Assembly (NCBI GenBank): GCA_947447845.1
Contig: CANFNO010000118.1
Span: forward strand, 1-7,598
Direction: 5' to 3'
Source of the DNA: Burkholderiales bacterium
GTDB lineage: Bacteria; Pseudomonadota; Gammaproteobacteria; Burkholderiales; Burkholderiaceae
DNA: 7,598 nucleotides
The notes under the pieces were generated by a model. The model was given only the letters and a program-made list of their open reading frames with translations, ran no database searches and was not told the DNA's origin. The first letter of the stretch is position 1, and every line of letters begins with the position of its first letter. The translations under genes were made by a program, and so were the position numbers. This document shows, one piece after another, positions 6,500 through 7,598 of this stretch.

Positions 6500-7573
6500 C
6501 TAGAACAACTTTTCGGTCAGGGGCTCTGGCCTCTTGCAGGTCGTAGTCATGCGCTGAACTTTGCCGGTGCGTGCCGCGTCCAGCCCACCTTCCATGACTT
6601 CCAATACATGCAAGGCAAGTTCTTCACTGCAGCGATGGGGTACACCACGCTCGATCGATTGCGCCATGTCAATGAGCCCAATACCACGCGCATTGGTGCT
6701 GTAGGGGCGCTCGTTCACCAAGGTCACCCACCGATCAAGTTGCTTGGCAAACCGCACCTTGCCACCGAAGCGGTTGGGATCATGTCCAAGAATCGTGCCG
6801 CCTTCCCCATAGAACTCCATCGGGCGATGGCTGTGTTGCCAGACATCGAAACTGCTTGTGAGCACAATCTGAGCGCCCGAGACGAAGTTCAAATGGGTGA
6901 CTACATGGGTCGGTACCGCTACAGGTATCTTTTTTCCTATGTTCTCGCCCAATGCAATCACGCGGGTCGTATAGGTTGTGTGCGCCTCGCCACTTACGCT
7001 GGAGATTGGACCAAGGTGATTCACCAGATGCGTTATGTAATACACGCCGACGTCCAACAACGGCCCGGCACCCTTCTGATAAAAGAAGTCTGGATTCGGA
7101 TGCCAGTGATCTGGTCCATGGCACATGAAGTGGGCTGTGCCATGGCGAATGGGCCCAACGGTACCCGCATCAATGAGAGCCCGTGTCGCTTGGGCACCGG
7201 CACCAAGAAACGTGTCTGGCGCGGCCCCGATGCGCAACTTCTTGCGCTTGGCTAGAGCAACCATCGCTTTGCCTTCGGCAAACGTGGCTGCCAATGGCTT
7301 TTCGGTGAAGAAGTGCTTGTCGGCCTGCAAAGCCTTCATGCCCGTAGCGTGGTGAGCAAGTGGCGGTGTCAGGTTAAGGATTAGAGACGCATCGCTATCG
7401 AGCAGTTCATCGACTGTCATGGCGGGTAGGCCAAATTCATCAGCGCGCTTTTTTACCGCATCCGGTGAGGCATCCGCAATGCCAACAATATTGAACTGGC
7501 GGCTGCGCTTGAGTGTTCGTAGGTAGGCGGGAAAGATGTTTCCCGTGCCGATGATGCCAATAGCCATCTTCAT
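6500..7573 (-). CDS. Gfo/Idh/MocA family oxidoreductase
   Basis: This is an NAD(P)-dependent dehydrogenase of the glucose-fructose oxidoreductase / inositol dehydrogenase / MocA family, cytosolic and acting on sugar, inositol or glycoside hydroxyls. It has 357 residues, a normal length. The N-terminal Rossmann fold shows the dinucleotide motif GIIGTGNIF (6-14), an aspartate after the second strand (GIADAS), NLTPPLAHH (67-75) and the hallmark EKP (91-93). The substrate domain carries HGPDHWHPNPDFFYQKGAGP (152-171) and LLDVGVYYITHLVNHLGP (172-189), in which the Asp and His fit the usual catalytic D-x3-H-like region. No Tat or Sec signal is visible, so unlike periplasmic GFOR it should be cytosolic. 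The ATG at 7573 has a GGAG Shine-Dalgarno eight bases upstream; ATG 7567 is a less likely start. It is the first visible gene of the minus-strand set; its promoter lies beyond or at the window edge. The TIM-barrel gene follows. Confidence 0.94.
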   Translation of the reverse strand: MKMAIGIIGTGNIFPAYLRTLKRSRQFNIVGIADASPDAVKKRADEFGLPAMTVDELLDSDASLILNLTPPLAHHATGMKALQADKHFFTEKPLAATFAEGKAMVALAKRKKLRIGAAPDTFLGAGAQATRALIDAGTVGPIRHGTAHFMCHGPDHWHPNPDFFYQKGAGPLLDVGVYYITHLVNHLGPISSVSGEAHTTYTTRVIALGENIGKKIPVAVPTHVVTHLNFVSGAQIVLTSSFDVWQHSHRPMEFYGEGGTILGHDPNRFGGKVRFAKQLDRWVTLVNERPYSTNARGIGLIDMAQSIERGVPHRCSEELALHVLEVMEGGLDAARTGKVQRMTTTCKRPEPLTEKLF

Positions 7574-7581
7574 GATTTTTA

Positions 7582-7585
7582 CTCC
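7582..7585 (-). promoter_or_regulatory. Shine-Dalgarno GGAG for the Gfo/Idh/MocA gene
   Basis: Minus-strand CTGGAGTAAAAATCATG places GGAG eight bases before the ATG at 7573. This is the clearest ribosome-binding site in the window, and it selects this ATG over the one two codons later. Confidence 0.65.
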
Positions 7586-7598
7586 AGAAAGCGTCTAC

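Noticed and set aside
6461..7255. A 264-codon open frame on the plus strand
   Set aside because: It lies opposite the Gfo/Idh/MocA gene, whose motifs are intact. The plus frame shows no family features and starts opposite the start of the TIM-barrel gene.

Overview
The window looks like a carbohydrate uptake and processing locus from a Gram-negative proteobacterium. A betaproteobacterium of the Burkholderiales/Comamonadaceae type is my best guess. The guess rests on the moderately GC-rich, G/C-ending codons, on the resemblance of the transporter to the proteobacterial GtsABC-MalK glucose/mannose importers, and on the style of the intergenic DNA (a GGGCAT(A/T) heptamer array). It is an inference, because there is no rRNA or marker gene here.

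Left half, + strand (1-4016): a binding-protein-dependent CUT1 sugar ABC importer in canonical order. It comprises a periplasmic sugar-binding protein (5' end cut off by the window), two inner-membrane permeases with EAA loops, and a MalK/UgpC-type ATPase with all nucleotide-binding motifs and a C-terminal regulatory region. Two strong hairpins lie between the binding-protein gene and the first permease gene. They are well placed to make the binding protein more abundant than the membrane components.

Right half, - strand (7573 down to 4153): three enzyme genes converging on the transporter. A Gfo/Idh/MocA NAD(P)-dependent oxidoreductase is followed after about 50 bp by a sugar phosphate isomerase/epimerase-type TIM barrel, and the two are probably co-transcribed. 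After a 530-570 bp gene-free stretch comes an aldo/keto reductase with an intact D-Y-K-H tetrad. The gene-free stretch holds a striking 35-bp heptamer tandem array and a plausible sigma-70 promoter for the reductase.

Together the genes suggest import of a sugar or glycoside followed by redox and epimerisation chemistry on the sugar ring. Two oxidoreductases around an epimerase-type barrel, next to a CUT1 importer, recall the logic of the E. coli ycjQRS system (oxidise, epimerise, reduce), with an aldo/keto reductase in place of the zinc dehydrogenase. That is a hypothesis, not a demonstrated function. No mobile elements, RNA genes or CRISPR arrays were seen. Apart from the possible redox-epimerisation route, the region is an ordinary sugar-utilisation locus.
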